DNA of 64,000 nt. Source: Nonomuraea indica. GTDB lineage: Bacteria > Actinomycetota > Actinomycetes > Streptosporangiales > Streptosporangiaceae. Below are positions 1 through 9,410 of this stretch, piece by piece; the first letter of the stretch is position 1; the number at the start of each line of letters is the position of its first letter. Location of the stretch: positions 341,185 through 405,184 of the forward strand of contig NZ_KZ559466.1 in assembly GCF_002850745.1 (NCBI RefSeq), given 5' to 3'. The position numbers and the translations under genes were made by a program. Below the pieces are notes generated by a model. It made no database searches, was not told the origin of the DNA, and worked only from the letters and a program-made list of their open reading frames with translations.

Positions 1-444
1 GGGACGCGAGCCGGTGCCGGGCCCCTGCGTGGGACGCGTGCCGGGCTTCTGCGCGGGACCCGCGCCGGGCTTCTGCGCGGGACGCGTGCCCGAGGCCGTC
101 CGGGAGGCGGCGCCGGACGCCACACGCGAGCCGGAGGCCGCCCGCGACGCGGCACCCGTGGTGGCACGCGAACCCGACGCGGCACCCGTCGCGGGGCGCG
201 AGCCGGCACGGGCCGGACGGCGGGTGCCGTCGGCGGCCCCCGCGTCGGCGTCCGGGCCAGGCCGCGTGGCGGCGTCCGGTGCGGGGCCGGTGACCGGGTT
301 GGGCCTGGACTGGCGCGGCGCCTGGGGCCGGCGGCGGCCGGTCCGGGACGCGGCCGCGGGCCCGGGCTTCAGGCCCGTCTCGGGCAGGCCGCCACGGGCG
401 GGCGCGTCGCGGCCGGTCTCCTGCTCAGTCGTGGTGGTCAACAC
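1..444 (-). CDS. FtsL-like division protein, N-terminal fragment (runs off the window)
   Basis: The frame starts with GTG at 442-444, inside the last codons of rsmH (20-base overlap), and stays open to base 1, giving 148 residues. What is visible is entirely low complexity: Ala, Pro, Gly, Arg and Ser with no hydrophobic segment, including repeated Pro-Ala-Gln-Lys-Pro-Gly units near bases 25-90. In actinobacteria the gene directly after rsmH in the dcw cluster normally encodes the short bitopic septum protein FtsL, often with a long disordered cytoplasmic N-terminus; the membrane segment and coiled coil would lie beyond the window. The assignment rests on position, not on a visible FtsL domain. 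Confidence 0.5.
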   Translation of the reverse strand, partial: MLTTTTEQETGRDAPARGGLPETGLKPGPAAASRTGRRRPQAPRQSRPNPVTGPAPDAATRPGPDADAGAADGTRRPARAGSRPATGAASGSRATTGAASRAASGSRVASGAASRTASGTRPAQKPGAGPAQKPGTRPTQGPGTGSRP

Positions 445-1396
445 GGATCCTCTCTGCCGCCCGTAGCCGGGCCGAGGCGGCCCGCGGGTTACGGGCCACC
501 TCCTCTTCGCTCGGGAGCTCGGCTCCCCTCGTCAGCAGGCGGAACCGCGGCTGGTGAGCCGGCAGCGGGACGGGCAGCCCGGGCGGGCTGGTGTCCCTGG
601 TTCGCGCCGTGAGGACCTGCTTGGTCAGCCGGTCCTCGAGGGAGTGGTAGGAGAGCACGACGACTCGCCCACCCACGGCGAGCGCGTCGAGAGCCGCGGG
701 AAGCGCCGCCTCCAGGGCGGCGAGCTCCGCGTTCACCTCGATGCGCAGCGCTTGGAAAGTCCTCTTGGCGGGGTTGCCCCCGGTGCGCCGGGTCGCGGCC
801 GGGATCGCGTCACGAACGATCTCCGCGAGCCGCTTGGTCGACGTTATGGCCTCCTTGGCCCGTTCCCTGACAATGAAGCCCGCGACACGCGGTGCGAACC
901 GTTCCTCCCCGTAGTCGCGGAGGATGCGCGTCAGGTCGCCGGCGGAGTAGGTGTTGACCACCTTCTCGGCGGTCAGCTCCTGGCTGGTGTCCATCCGCAT
1001 GTCGAGGGGCGCGTCGTAGGAGTAGGCGAAGCCGCGCTCGGCCTCGTCGAGCTGCGGCGAGGAGACGCCGAGGTCGAACAGCGCGCCGTCGATCGACGGC
1101 CGGCCCGCCTGCGCCAGCACGTCGGCCAGCCGGTCGGACGTGGCGTGCACCAGCGTCGTGCGGTCGGCGTAGGGCGCGAGCCTGCGCGTGGAGAACTCGA
1201 TCGCGAACGGGTCGCGGTCGATGCCGATGAGATGAAGCGACGGGTGGGCCGCGAGCAGGGCCTCCGAGTGGCCGCCGAGGCCGAGGTTGGCGTCGACGAC
1301 GACCGGGCTCACGCCCGTCAGCGCCGGGGCCAGCAGCTCCAGTACGCGGTCGAGCATGACCGGAACGTGACCGCCCGTGCCTGCGGTGTCGTGCAT
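425..1396 (-). CDS. rsmH: 16S rRNA (cytosine(1402)-N(4))-methyltransferase RsmH
   Basis: RsmH (MraW) N4-methylates C1402 of 16S rRNA in the ribosomal P site using SAM. With the ATG at 1394-1396 the protein has 323 residues, the usual length. It shows HVPVM at 10-14, the SAM loop [11 protein letters not shown] at 35-45, [10 protein letters not shown] at 108-117 and LDMRMD at 131-136, and further on [15 protein letters not shown] and [10 protein letters not shown] longer frame reaches 1504, but family members begin just before HVPVM, and a GAGGGGGG purine run lies about 6 bases before this ATG, so the shorter start is preferred. It is the second gene of the mraZ-rsmH-ftsL order of the division and cell wall cluster; the 220 bases to mraZ show no gene. 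Confidence 0.97.
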   Translation of the reverse strand: MHDTAGTGGHVPVMLDRVLELLAPALTGVSPVVVDANLGLGGHSEALLAAHPSLHLIGIDRDPFAIEFSTRRLAPYADRTTLVHATSDRLADVLAQAGRPSIDGALFDLGVSSPQLDEAERGFAYSYDAPLDMRMDTSQELTAEKVVNTYSAGDLTRILRDYGEERFAPRVAGFIVRERAKEAITSTKRLAEIVRDAIPAATRRTGGNPAKRTFQALRIEVNAELAALEAALPAALDALAVGGRVVVLSYHSLEDRLTKQVLTARTRDTSPPGLPVPLPAHQPRFRLLTRGAELPSEEEVARNPRAASARLRAAERIRVDHHD

Positions 1397-1616
1397 CTCC
1401 AACCCCCCTCTCGCGTCCGTGCTCGCGGTTGACGCGTGTCCGGTGACCGATCGGACCTTCCTGGGTCCCCACCCGGCGCCGCCCGGCCAGGTCCCCATCC
1501 GCACCCTCTTCGTGAACGCCCTCCATCTGACACCGGGGAAGGTGCATCAGCTGGCGGGCAGTGGTTGCGGGTGGAGACCTCGCCGAACGACATATCCGAC
1601 GGATCGACCGTGGCTC

Positions 1617-2048
1617 TCACAAGATCCCTGGCAGCACCTCCTCCGACAGATCGGCGAACGCCTGCTCCTGCGCTTGGAGGTAGGTGTCCCATGCCTGCGA
1701 GTCCCAGATCTCCAGCCGGGTGTTGGCCCCGATGACCACGCAGTCACGCCTCAGGCCGGCGTACTGGCGCAGGCTCTGCGGGATCGTGATGCGTCCCTGC
1801 TTGTCGGGAGTCTCGTCGGACGCGCTGGCGAAGAAGACGCGGCTGTAGTCACGCACCGCCTTGGCGGTGACCGGGGCGGTGCTGAGAGCCTCGGTAATGC
1901 GCTGGAACTCCTCCACGGGAAAGACGTAGAGGCATCGCTCCTGGCCTTTGGTGATCACAAGACCCTCCGCCAGCTCCTCACGGTACTTAGCCGGCAGGAA
2001 CAGCCGTCCCTTGTCGTCGAGGCGCGGCTGATGGGTGCCGAGGAACAT
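1617..2048 (-). CDS. mraZ: Division/cell wall cluster transcriptional regulator MraZ
   Basis: MraZ is the DNA-binding repressor of the dcw cluster. The 143-residue protein has the two expected AbrB-like halves, each with a DxxGRxxxP signature: DDKGRLFLP at 11-19 and DKQGRITIP at 82-90. The ATG at 2046-2048 has a strong GGAGGTG ribosome site six bases upstream; the frame is open further upstream but without family similarity. The promoter and the four-box operator at 2100-2141 sit directly before it, so autoregulation is likely. rsmH follows on the same strand. Confidence 0.96.
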   Translation of the reverse strand: MFLGTHQPRLDDKGRLFLPAKYREELAEGLVITKGQERCLYVFPVEEFQRITEALSTAPVTAKAVRDYSRVFFASASDETPDKQGRITIPQSLRQYAGLRRDCVVIGANTRLEIWDSQAWDTYLQAQEQAFADLSEEVLPGIL

Positions 2049-2099
2049 CGGCTCCACCTCCCGTGCCTGGCGAAGCGCCCAGCGCTGACGCACCGTGCC

Positions 2100-2141
2100 C
2101 TCCACTGCGCACCACCATACTCCACTTCTCCCCACCGTCAA
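2100..2141 (-). promoter_or_regulatory. mraZ promoter overlapped by a four-repeat MraZ operator
   Basis: On the minus strand there are four GTGG[G/A/T]G hexamers exactly 10 bases apart: GTGGGG (2130-2135), GTGGAG (2120-2125), GTGGTG (2110-2115) and GTGGAG (2100-2105). Head-to-tail repeats with helical spacing are the known form of the MraZ box. A -35 TTGACG (2136-2141) and -10 TATGGT (2114-2119), 16 bases apart, enclose and overlap the boxes, so bound MraZ would occlude RNA polymerase. The site lies 52-93 bases before the mraZ ATG. Confidence 0.85.
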
Positions 2142-2511
2142 CTGATTCAACAGCACGTCGCCGCCTGTTCGCCGGACGTTTCCGCAGGTCAGAGAGGTGG
2201 AGCGGAGTGGGGGGCGGCGGGGGGCCGGGTGGCCGTCCTGGGCGTGTCGAAGGGCGCGGAGGGCGCCGGAAGCGGGGGCGGCGACGCGGGTGGAGGGAAA
2301 GGGAGCGGGCGCGAGGCCATGTGTGACCGGATCGGCACGCGTATGCCACAGAAACCGGACACTGACTAGCTTCTGTGGAAAATCCTCAAAAGTCGCCCAA
2401 GAACCCGCAGCGTCGTAGGGTCGTACAGACAATGGAAAAGGAAAGGCATGGCTCCCGCAATGGCACCCACGCCGCCGGGACACCCGTTGCACTTCGTCTC
2501 ATGGAGGCCTG
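2142..2511. other. Intergenic region between divergent mraZ and moxR
   Basis: No credible gene is seen. It holds a purine/G-rich tract at about 2205-2300, a perfect 8-bp inverted repeat (CCACAGAA at 2346-2353 and TTCTGTGG at 2371-2378, 17-base loop) and an A-rich stretch at 2378-2455 that probably contains the moxR promoter. I could not pick a convincing -35/-10 pair. The moxR ribosome site GGAGG is at 2503-2507. Confidence 0.5.
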
Positions 2512-3489
2512 GTGGCAGTAACCCATGACGTCCCTCACCGGCTCGACGAGCTGGTCTCCACCGCACACCGTATCCGCGAGGCGGTCGAGTCCGTGGTCGA
2601 GGGCAAGAGCGACGCCGTGCGTCTCACCCTCACCGTCCTGCTCGCCGAGGGCCACCTGCTGATCGAGGACGTACCCGGGGTCGGCAAGACCATGCTTGCC
2701 AAGGCGCTCGCCCGGTCCATCGACTGCCCGGTCCGCCGGGTGCAGTTCACCCCGGACCTGCTGCCCAGCGACATCACCGGCGTCAGCGCCTACAACCAGC
2801 AGACGCGGGAGTTCGAGTTCAAGCCCGGCCCGGTGTTCGCGAACATCGTGGTGGGCGACGAGATCAACCGCGCCTCCCCCAAGACGCAGTCGGCGCTGCT
2901 GGAGTGCATGGAGGAGCACCAGGTCACCGTCGACGGCGTGACGTACCGGCTGGACATGCCCTTCATGGTGATCGCCACACAGAACCCCATCGAGATGGAG
3001 GGCACCTATCCGCTGCCCGAGGCGCAGCGCGACCGTTTCACCGCGCGCGTCGCGATGGGCTACCCGGCGCCCACCGCCGAGCTGGAGATGCTCGACGTGC
3101 ACGGCGGCGCCTCCCCGCTGGACAAGCTGGAGCCGGTCGCGACGACGGCCGAGGTGCGGGCGCTCATCGAGGCGGTACGCGGCGTCTACGTGGCCCAGCC
3201 GGTCAAGAAGTACGCCATCGACCTGGTGGTCGCCACCCGCACCTCCCCCGACCTGCGGCTGGGCGCTTCCCCGCGCTCGACGTTGCAGCTCGTCCGCGCG
3301 GCCAGGGCGCACGCGGCGCTGTCCGGACGCGACTACGTCATCCCCGACGACCTCCAGGACCTCGCCGTGCCCGTGCTCGCGCACCGGCTGCTGCCCAGCG
3401 TCGAGGCGCAGGGCCAGCGCCGCCTGCCCGAACAGGTGGTGACCGACCTGCTCAGGCGCGTGCCCGTCCCGGAGACACGGGCGTCGTGA
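2512..3489 (+). CDS. MoxR-family AAA+ ATPase
   Basis: MoxR AAA+ ATPases act as chaperone-like partners of proteins carrying von Willebrand A or DUF58 domains. The 325-residue product has Walker A GVGKT at 56-60, Walker B VVGDEINRA at 113-121 and sensor-1 ATQNP at 155-159, so it should hydrolyse ATP. The GTG start at 2512 has GGAGG five bases upstream; an ATG at 2501 runs into a stop at once. The stop overlaps the next start (GTGA), and DUF58 and transglutaminase genes follow, the conserved MoxR-DUF58-TgpA cassette of actinobacteria. Its exact process here is unknown; cell envelope work is inferred from the membrane partners. Confidence 0.93.
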   Translation: MAVTHDVPHRLDELVSTAHRIREAVESVVEGKSDAVRLTLTVLLAEGHLLIEDVPGVGKTMLAKALARSIDCPVRRVQFTPDLLPSDITGVSAYNQQTREFEFKPGPVFANIVVGDEINRASPKTQSALLECMEEHQVTVDGVTYRLDMPFMVIATQNPIEMEGTYPLPEAQRDRFTARVAMGYPAPTAELEMLDVHGGASPLDKLEPVATTAEVRALIEAVRGVYVAQPVKKYAIDLVVATRTSPDLRLGASPRSTLQLVRAARAHAALSGRDYVIPDDLQDLAVPVLAHRLLPSVEAQGQRRLPEQVVTDLLRRVPVPETRAS

Positions 3490-4748
3490 GAGACGGGCTT
3501 CGGGCGCTCACCTCCAGAGGCAGGTCGTTCCTCGCCTCCGGGATCGCGGCGCTGCTCATGGCGGTGCTGCTGGGCGAGAACGACCTGTTCAGGATCGGGG
3601 TCCTGGTGACGGCGCTGCCGCTGCTGGCCGCGATGGTCGTGGCGCGCACCCGCTACCGGCTGAGCTGCGCCCGGCGGCTCGACCCGCCCAGGACCGAGGT
3701 GGGCGGAGAGGCCACCGTGATCCTGCGCCTGGAGAACGTCACCCGCCTGCCCACCGGTCTGCTCCTCATCGAGGACACCGTGCCGTACGCGCTGGGGGTG
3801 CGGCCCCGCTTCGTGCTGGACCGGGTGGAGCCGCGGGGCATCCGCGAGATCGACTACCGGGTCCGCTCCGACCTGCGCGGCCGCTACACGATCGGCCCGC
3901 TGTCGGTGCGCATCGCCGACCCGTTCGGGCTGGTGGAGCTGACCCGCTCGTTCACGATCAGCGACACGCTCGTGGTCACGCCGCAGGTCGTGCCGCTGCC
4001 CGCCGTCCGGCTGTCGGGCGAGTGGGCGGGCGGCGGCGACAGCCGCACCCGCAGCGTGGCCGCGGCGGGCGACGACGACGTGGCCCCGCGCGAGTACCGG
4101 CAGGGCGACGACCTGCGCCGGGTGCACTGGCGCTCGACGGCCCGGCGCGGCGAGCTGATGGTGCGGCGCGAGGAGCAGCAGTGGCAGAGCCGCGGCGCGC
4201 TGCTGCTGGACACACGCAGGCACGCCCACCGGGGCGAGGGTCCCCGTTCGTCGTTCGAGGTGGGCGTCTCGGCGGCGGCGTCGATCGGCGTGCACCTCTC
4301 GCGCGAGGGCCTCGGGCTGCGTCTGGTCACCGACCAGGGCGCCGAGCACCTGACGGACACGGGGGTCGGGCACTCGCTGCTCGACACGCTGTCCGTGGTC
4401 CGCCACAGCCCCGCCCGCTCGCTGGAGATCGGCGTCTCGGCGCTGCGCCAGGGCGGCGGCGACGGGCTGGTCGTGGCGGTCCTCGGGGCGCTCGACCTGG
4501 AGGAGGCCAGGGAGCTGGCCCGGGTGCGGCACACCGGCATCACCGCGGTGGCCGTGCTGCTCGACGTGGAGACGTGGGAAGGCCGCGAGCCCGACACGTC
4601 GGACGACTACCGGGCGGTGCAGGGTGTGCTGGCCGGCTACGGCTGGCGCATCGTCCGCCTGCCCGCCGGCACGTCCATCGCCTCGGTGTGGCAGGACGCC
4701 GCCCACCGCGGCGGCAGGTTCTCAGTCGGTCAGGGAGGGGCGGCATGA
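3486..4748 (+). CDS. DUF58 domain-containing membrane protein
   Basis: 420 residues from a GTG that overlaps the moxR stop. Two adjacent N-terminal membrane segments (about 15-55) are followed by a beta-rich region and the DUF58 signature REYRQGDDLRRVHWRST at about 202-218; the rest resembles a VWA-like fold, as is known for DUF58. It is the middle member of the moxR-DUF58-tgpA cassette, translationally coupled on both sides (GTGA and ATGA overlaps). The family is the presumed client of MoxR; no enzymatic activity is known. The role is inferred from context. Confidence 0.92.
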   Translation: MRDGLRALTSRGRSFLASGIAALLMAVLLGENDLFRIGVLVTALPLLAAMVVARTRYRLSCARRLDPPRTEVGGEATVILRLENVTRLPTGLLLIEDTVPYALGVRPRFVLDRVEPRGIREIDYRVRSDLRGRYTIGPLSVRIADPFGLVELTRSFTISDTLVVTPQVVPLPAVRLSGEWAGGGDSRTRSVAAAGDDDVAPREYRQGDDLRRVHWRSTARRGELMVRREEQQWQSRGALLLDTRRHAHRGEGPRSSFEVGVSAAASIGVHLSREGLGLRLVTDQGAEHLTDTGVGHSLLDTLSVVRHSPARSLEIGVSALRQGGGDGLVVAVLGALDLEEARELARVRHTGITAVAVLLDVETWEGREPDTSDDYRAVQGVLAGYGWRIVRLPAGTSIASVWQDAAHRGGRFSVGQGGAA

Positions 4749-7168
4749 GACTGTCCGTCGCCGCCGCGGCGGCCACGCTGTCCGCGGCGATCCTGCTCTA
4801 CCCGCTCTTCGAGGCGGCCTCGTGGTTCTGGGGGGCGACGGGGGCGGTGCTCGCCGTGCTGGCCACGAGCCTGCTGGCCGGTCGCCTGGCGCTGCCCGCC
4901 TGGGCGGCGCCGCCGGCCGCGCTGGTCGCGTTGTGGATCTACCTGACGGCCTCGTACGCCGCGCAGGAGGCGTGGCTGTACGTGGTGCCGACCAAGGCGT
5001 CGGTGGTGGAGCTGGCGCGGCTGCTGTCCACCGGCTGGACCGACATCCAGCGGTTCGCCGCTCCCGTGCCGGCCAACGAGGCCATCTCGCTGCTGGCCGC
5101 CGGCGGGGTGGGGCTCATCGCGATCCTGGTGGACCTGTTCGCCGTGCGGCTGCGGCGCGCGGCGCTGGCGGGGCTGCCGATATTGGCGCTGGCCACGGTG
5201 CCGGCCACGATCCTGCCCGAGCCGATCAGCTGGCCGGCGTTCATCCTCGCCGCCCTCGGCTTCACCGGGCTGCTCGTCGCCGACGGCCGGGAGCGGCTGG
5301 GCCACTGGGGCCGGGCGGTGCTGGTGCGCCGGACCCGGATGGCCGCCACCGCCGAGCGGCCGGGCGGCTCGCGCCCGGCCATGGACACGCGGGGGCTGCG
5401 CCTGTCGGGCAAGCGCATCGGGTTCGCCGCGATCGTGCTGGCCGTGGCGGTGCCCGCCGCGCTGCCCGTGATGGAGCCGGTGTCGTTCTTCACCTTCGGC
5501 GTGGGCGGCAGGGGCTCCGGGGCGGGCAACTCGATCAGCATCCCGAGCCCGATCGCCAACCTGAAGGGCCAGCTGGAGCTGCCCGAGCGGCGGACCGTGC
5601 TGACCTACACCAACAACGACGACAAGCCGCGCTACCTGCGCATCTACGCGCTCGACAGGTTCGACGGCGAGCAGTTCGGGATGGAGCCGAAGGGCTCGCC
5701 GGACGACCGGACGGACAACGGCCCGCTGCCGCCGCCTCCGGGGCTGGGCCGCGGGGTCAAGGTCGACAACGTGGTGACCACCGTGGAGATCAGCGAGGAG
5801 ATCGCCGAGCTGTCGTTCCTGCCGCTGCCGTACCCGCCGCGCGAGGTCCGCGTCGAGGGCGACTGGCGCGCGGACGTGGACACGCTCATGGTGTTCTCCA
5901 CCCGCGACGAGGCCGCGGGGCTGGAGTACGAGGTGGCCTCGAGCGAGCCCGCCGTCACCGGCGAGATGCTGGAGTCGCTGCCGCAGAGCAGGAGCGGGGC
6001 CGACCCGCGCTACCTCAGCCTGCCCGACGACCTGCCCCCGGAGATCGAGGAGCTGGCCTCGCGGATCACGGCCGACGCCGACACCACGTACGAGGCGGCG
6101 GTGAAGCTGCAGGAGTTCTTCACCAAGACGGGCAACTTCACCTACAGCCTCAGGACGCAGGGCCACGGCAACGACGCCCTGCGCGACTTCCTGCTGCGCA
6201 GCCGGGCGGGCTACTGCGAGCAGTTCGCGGCGTCGATGGCGGTGCTGGCCAGGGTGGTGGGCATCCCGTCGCGGGTGGCGATCGGCTACACCGGCGGCAC
6301 GAAGATCGCCGACCGCTGGATGGTGGCGACGAACGACTCCCACTCCTGGCCCGAGCTGTACTTCGAGGGGGTGGGCTGGCTGCCGTTCGAGCCCACCCCG
6401 ACCGGGGCGCTGGGCCAGGGCAGCGCCCGGGTGCCTGCCTACACGGTGCCGCCGCTCGACCCCGTCGAGCGCGACACCACCACGCCGACGCCGGGGGCGA
6501 CCAGCAGCTCCGCCGACGAGCCGGTGGACCCGCAGGCCCGGGTCAACCCTCGTGAGCTGGACCGCGAGGCGAGCCTGGCCACCGGCGGGCTGCCCCCGGA
6601 CGACTCGATGCCGCTGGCCGGCAAGATCGGCATCGGGGCCGCCGTGCTCCTGCTGCTCCTGCTCGTCCCGGCCGGGATGCGGCTGGCCACCCGTGGCCGG
6701 CGCGTGCGCGCCCTCGGCCGGGACGGCGCCGAGACGTCCGTCCGGGTGGGCGGCGGCGCGGCGCGCCCGCCCGTGGGCGCGGCATGGGCGGAGCTGGACG
6801 ACCTGCTGCTCGACTACGGGATGGCCCGGCACCCCAGCGAGACGCCGCGCGCCCTGACCCGGCGGCTGACCCAGAGCCACGAGTTCGGCCCCGAGGCCGC
6901 CGCGGCCCTGGCGTCGATCGCCTCGGCGGTGGAGCGGTCGCTGTTCGCCAGGGATCCGGGTGACGCCGGTCCGGTGAAGAAGGATCTGCGGACGGTGCGG
7001 CGGGCCCTGGCCGCGACGGTGTCGCGCGGGAGGCGGGTGCGGGCGGTGCTGCTGCCCCCGTCGACGTTGCGCAGGATACGGCTCATGGGTGAGGGGCTGC
7101 TGGACGGTTTCGACCGGCTGGAGAACCTGCGGCTGCGCCGGACGACGGCGGCCCCGAAGGGCTCCTGA
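4745..7168 (+). CDS. Membrane-anchored transglutaminase-like protein (TgpA family)
   Basis: The 807-residue protein starts with six or seven hydrophobic segments (1-250), followed by a large extracytoplasmic part with a transglutaminase/protease core. The catalytic Cys is C491 in GYCEQFA and the His is H533 in DSHSWPE; the place of the third residue reads FEPTPTG, so Glu occupies the position where many relatives have Asp. A second membrane segment at about 628-646 precedes a cytoplasmic DUF4129-like tail. The start ATG overlaps the DUF58 stop (ATGA). The architecture matches TgpA-type proteins; substrate and reaction (crosslinking, hydrolysis) are not known for actinobacterial members. A hairpin 103 bases downstream probably ends the operon. 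Confidence 0.9.
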   Translation: MRLSVAAAAATLSAAILLYPLFEAASWFWGATGAVLAVLATSLLAGRLALPAWAAPPAALVALWIYLTASYAAQEAWLYVVPTKASVVELARLLSTGWTDIQRFAAPVPANEAISLLAAGGVGLIAILVDLFAVRLRRAALAGLPILALATVPATILPEPISWPAFILAALGFTGLLVADGRERLGHWGRAVLVRRTRMAATAERPGGSRPAMDTRGLRLSGKRIGFAAIVLAVAVPAALPVMEPVSFFTFGVGGRGSGAGNSISIPSPIANLKGQLELPERRTVLTYTNNDDKPRYLRIYALDRFDGEQFGMEPKGSPDDRTDNGPLPPPPGLGRGVKVDNVVTTVEISEEIAELSFLPLPYPPREVRVEGDWRADVDTLMVFSTRDEAAGLEYEVASSEPAVTGEMLESLPQSRSGADPRYLSLPDDLPPEIEELASRITADADTTYEAAVKLQEFFTKTGNFTYSLRTQGHGNDALRDFLLRSRAGYCEQFAASMAVLARVVGIPSRVAIGYTGGTKIADRWMVATNDSHSWPELYFEGVGWLPFEPTPTGALGQGSARVPAYTVPPLDPVERDTTTPTPGATSSSADEPVDPQARVNPRELDREASLATGGLPPDDSMPLAGKIGIGAAVLLLLLLVPAGMRLATRGRRVRALGRDGAETSVRVGGGAARPPVGAAWAELDDLLLDYGMARHPSETPRALTRRLTQSHEFGPEAAAALASIASAVERSLFARDPGDAGPVKKDLRTVRRALAATVSRGRRVRAVLLPPSTLRRIRLMGEGLLDGFDRLENLRLRRTTAAPKGS

Positions 7169-7554
7169 GGCCCGGACGCGACGTGGCCGCCCGGGACCGG
7201 CCGACCCGGCCGGCCCGACGCGGCCGCCCAGGTCCAGGCGGCCGGCCAGCCGTCGCCTGGGAGCGCGAACGCGGCCGTCCCCGGGAAGGGGGCGGCCGCG
7301 CGGTCGTGCAGGGGGTCGTCCATCGGGTCGGGTGCGCCGGCACCTCGTGCCGAGGCCGCACCTCGTCATCCGCTCACCGTCCGCGCGGGCGGGCCTGCCC
7401 CGGGGTGACCGGTGTCCGTGCGGGCAGGGTCGGCCGTCCGAGGGGCCCGGCAGGAGCCTGTGGGGCGGGCGGCCTGGCCGGGCGACCGATCAGGTCCGGC
7501 CGGCGTCCGAGGAGGCCGGCCGGTCCGTCGCCGTGGAAGCGGAAAGGGGTGCGG
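7169..7554. other. Intergenic region between convergent tgpA-like and DUF3040 genes
   Basis: About 390 bases of very G+C-rich sequence. The only structure I can support is the hairpin at 7271-7299. Open frames crossing it are composition artefacts without ribosome sites or recognisable products. Confidence 0.5.
7271..7299 (+). terminator. Hairpin, likely terminator of the moxR operon
   Basis: GCGGCCGTCCCC (7271-7282) pairs with GGGGGCGGCCGC (7288-7299) over 12 positions with one G-U wobble and a five-base loop. It lies about 100 bases after the stop of the last operon gene and has no U tract, as is common for actinomycete terminators. The hairpin is symmetric, so it could also serve the opposing DUF3040 gene. 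Confidence 0.5.
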
Positions 7555-7950
7555 TCAGCGCTCGTCGTGACGACGGCGCCAGCGCTCCTCCATGCGCTCC
7601 ATGAAGGTGCCGCGCTGGCGACGCGGCTGCTTGCCCGCAACGGGCGCGCCGCCGGGGGCCGGGGACGAGTCACCGAACCCGTTCATACGTTTCCAGCTGG
7701 ACAGACCCCACAGACACGCGGCGAGCATGACCACGAAACCGCCGACGCCGAGCGGAATCAGGTTGATCACCACGCCGACCATCAGCAGGACGACGCCGAG
7801 AACAAAGCCGATGGAGGCCTTGATCAGGCGACGCTTGTAGTGGCTGCGCGGGTCACTGATCCTTACGGTGTTGGCCCACTTCGGGTCCTCGGCGTAGAGG
7901 GCCTGCTCGATCTGGTCGAGCAAGCGCTGCTCGTGCTCAGAGAGCGGCAC
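7555..7950 (-). CDS. DUF3040 domain-containing membrane protein
   Basis: 131 residues from the GTG at 7948-7950, preceded by GGGAGGC. The N-terminus PLSEHEQRLLDQIEQALYAEDPK is the DUF3040 signature, with its two transmembrane stretches in the middle (roughly residues 45-90), and a basic Arg-rich tail. The longer frame to 8001 lacks family similarity before the signature. DUF3040 proteins are actinobacterial membrane proteins of unknown function. A second, shorter member lies at 63543-63836. Confidence 0.9.
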   Translation of the reverse strand: MPLSEHEQRLLDQIEQALYAEDPKWANTVRISDPRSHYKRRLIKASIGFVLGVVLLMVGVVINLIPLGVGGFVVMLAACLWGLSSWKRMNGFGDSSPAPGGAPVAGKQPRRQRGTFMERMEERWRRRHDER

Positions 7951-8154
7951 GGCGCCTCCCAAGGACGGCCCCAGGACGGGGAAGACGGCAACGGACGACA
8001 CGGGGTGTCCGAACCTCGCGGTCGGTTATCCCCAGAATACGAGGCTGTAGACGTAGGCGAAAGCAAACGTCCAACGCAGACCAAACCGGAGGTGACGTCA
8101 TGGCTCCATTGTGGGGCATCACCGCACCACTCCCCCCAAGTCGCGACATCCGCG

Positions 8155-9396
8155 TCATGCCTCCATTTCATCAAGTCTGCCGCGTACAAGCGACGCCGGG
8201 AGCACCGCATCGGGCCCGAATCTCCGGATCGCCTTGTCCATGGCGCGCTCAGCCTCCCGCCAGCCCGTCTCACGCTCACCCAGAGCGAGCTGTCGTGACG
8301 TGGAGTCGGCGGGACGCAGGTTTTCCATCCTGACGCCCACGAGGCGCAGCCGCACCCGCTCCAGCCCGGCCGCTTCGAAAAGCTCGCAGGCGGTGACGTA
8401 GATCTCCTGGGCGACGTCGGTCGGCTCCTTGAGAGTGCGCGACCTGGTGATGGTGGAGAAGTCGGCCCGGCGGAGCTTCACGCTCACCGTCCTGCCCACG
8501 TGGCCGCTCCCCCGCATCCGGGCGGCCACCTTTTCCGACAGGCGCAGCAGCTCGCGCCGGATCACCTCGGGGTCGTCGACGTCGGCGGCGAAGGTCTCCT
8601 CGTTGCCGATGCTCTTGTCGGGGACGTGCGCGGTCACCGGCCGCTCGTCACGGCCCCAGGCCAGCGCGGCCAGGTGGGCGCCCACCGCCTGCCCCAGCTC
8701 GCGGCGCAGGGTCGCGGGCGGGATGCGGGCCAGGTCGCCCACGGTGCGGATGCCGAGGCGCACCAGGGACTGCTCGGTGCGCTCGCCGACGCCCCACAGC
8801 GCGGAGACGGGCAGCGGGTGGAGGAACGCCACCACCTCCTCGGCGGGCACCACCAGCAGGCCGTCGGGCTTGCACTGCTTGGAGGCGAGCTTCGCCACGA
8901 ACTTGCTGCTCGCCACCCCCACCGAACAGGTGATGCCGTAGCGCTCCAGCACCTGGGCCCTGATCATCGCGGCGATCGCGCCCGGCGGGCCCAGCCGGCG
9001 CCCGGCGCCGCCCACGTCGAGGAACGCCTCGTCGGAGGCGATCGGCTCGACCAGCGGCGTGACGGCGTGGAAGATCTCCATGACGCCTCGGGAGACCTCG
9101 GAGTACTTGCCGTGGCTGGGCGGGATGACGGTCGCCTGCGGGCAGAGCCGGCGCGCCCTGGACATGGGCATCGCCGAGTGCACGCCGTAGGCCCTGGCCT
9201 CATAGGTGGCGCTGAGCACCACACCGCGCCCGGCCGGCGAGCCCACGATCACCGGCCGGCCGCGAAGCTCCGGCCGGTCGAGCAGCTCCACGCTGGCGTA
9301 GAAGGCGTCCATGTCGACGTGGAGGATCGGGCAGCCGCTGTCATCGCCCCCGGTCCGCGGAGCGGGGCCGATGCCGGTGATCTGCTTGCGGGACAC
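8155..9396 (-). CDS. dinB: DNA polymerase IV (Y-family, DinB)
   Basis: Error-prone lesion-bypass polymerase, 413 residues. The Y-family catalytic motifs are intact: HVDMDAFYASVE near residues 26-37 (metal Asp) and ASDEAFLDV near 120 (second acidic pair), followed by the helix-hairpin-helix and little-finger parts. The start is GTG at 9394-9396. A perfect LexA-type box at 9411-9426 lies 15 bases upstream, so induction by DNA damage is expected. There is no typical C-terminal beta-clamp motif I can name with confidence. Confidence 0.95.
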   Translation of the reverse strand: MSRKQITGIGPAPRTGGDDSGCPILHVDMDAFYASVELLDRPELRGRPVIVGSPAGRGVVLSATYEARAYGVHSAMPMSRARRLCPQATVIPPSHGKYSEVSRGVMEIFHAVTPLVEPIASDEAFLDVGGAGRRLGPPGAIAAMIRAQVLERYGITCSVGVASSKFVAKLASKQCKPDGLLVVPAEEVVAFLHPLPVSALWGVGERTEQSLVRLGIRTVGDLARIPPATLRRELGQAVGAHLAALAWGRDERPVTAHVPDKSIGNEETFAADVDDPEVIRRELLRLSEKVAARMRGSGHVGRTVSVKLRRADFSTITRSRTLKEPTDVAQEIYVTACELFEAAGLERVRLRLVGVRMENLRPADSTSRQLALGERETGWREAERAMDKAIRRFGPDAVLPASLVRGRLDEMEA

Positions 9397-9410
9397 GTCG
9401 TCGATTCTAT

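Noticed and set aside
8100..8333. Plus-strand frame of 77 codons with a strong GGAGGTGA ribosome site
   Set aside because: It runs antisense into the 3' end of dinB from 8155 and the product (Pro/Arg/Ser-rich) has no recognisable pattern; the purine run may be chance.
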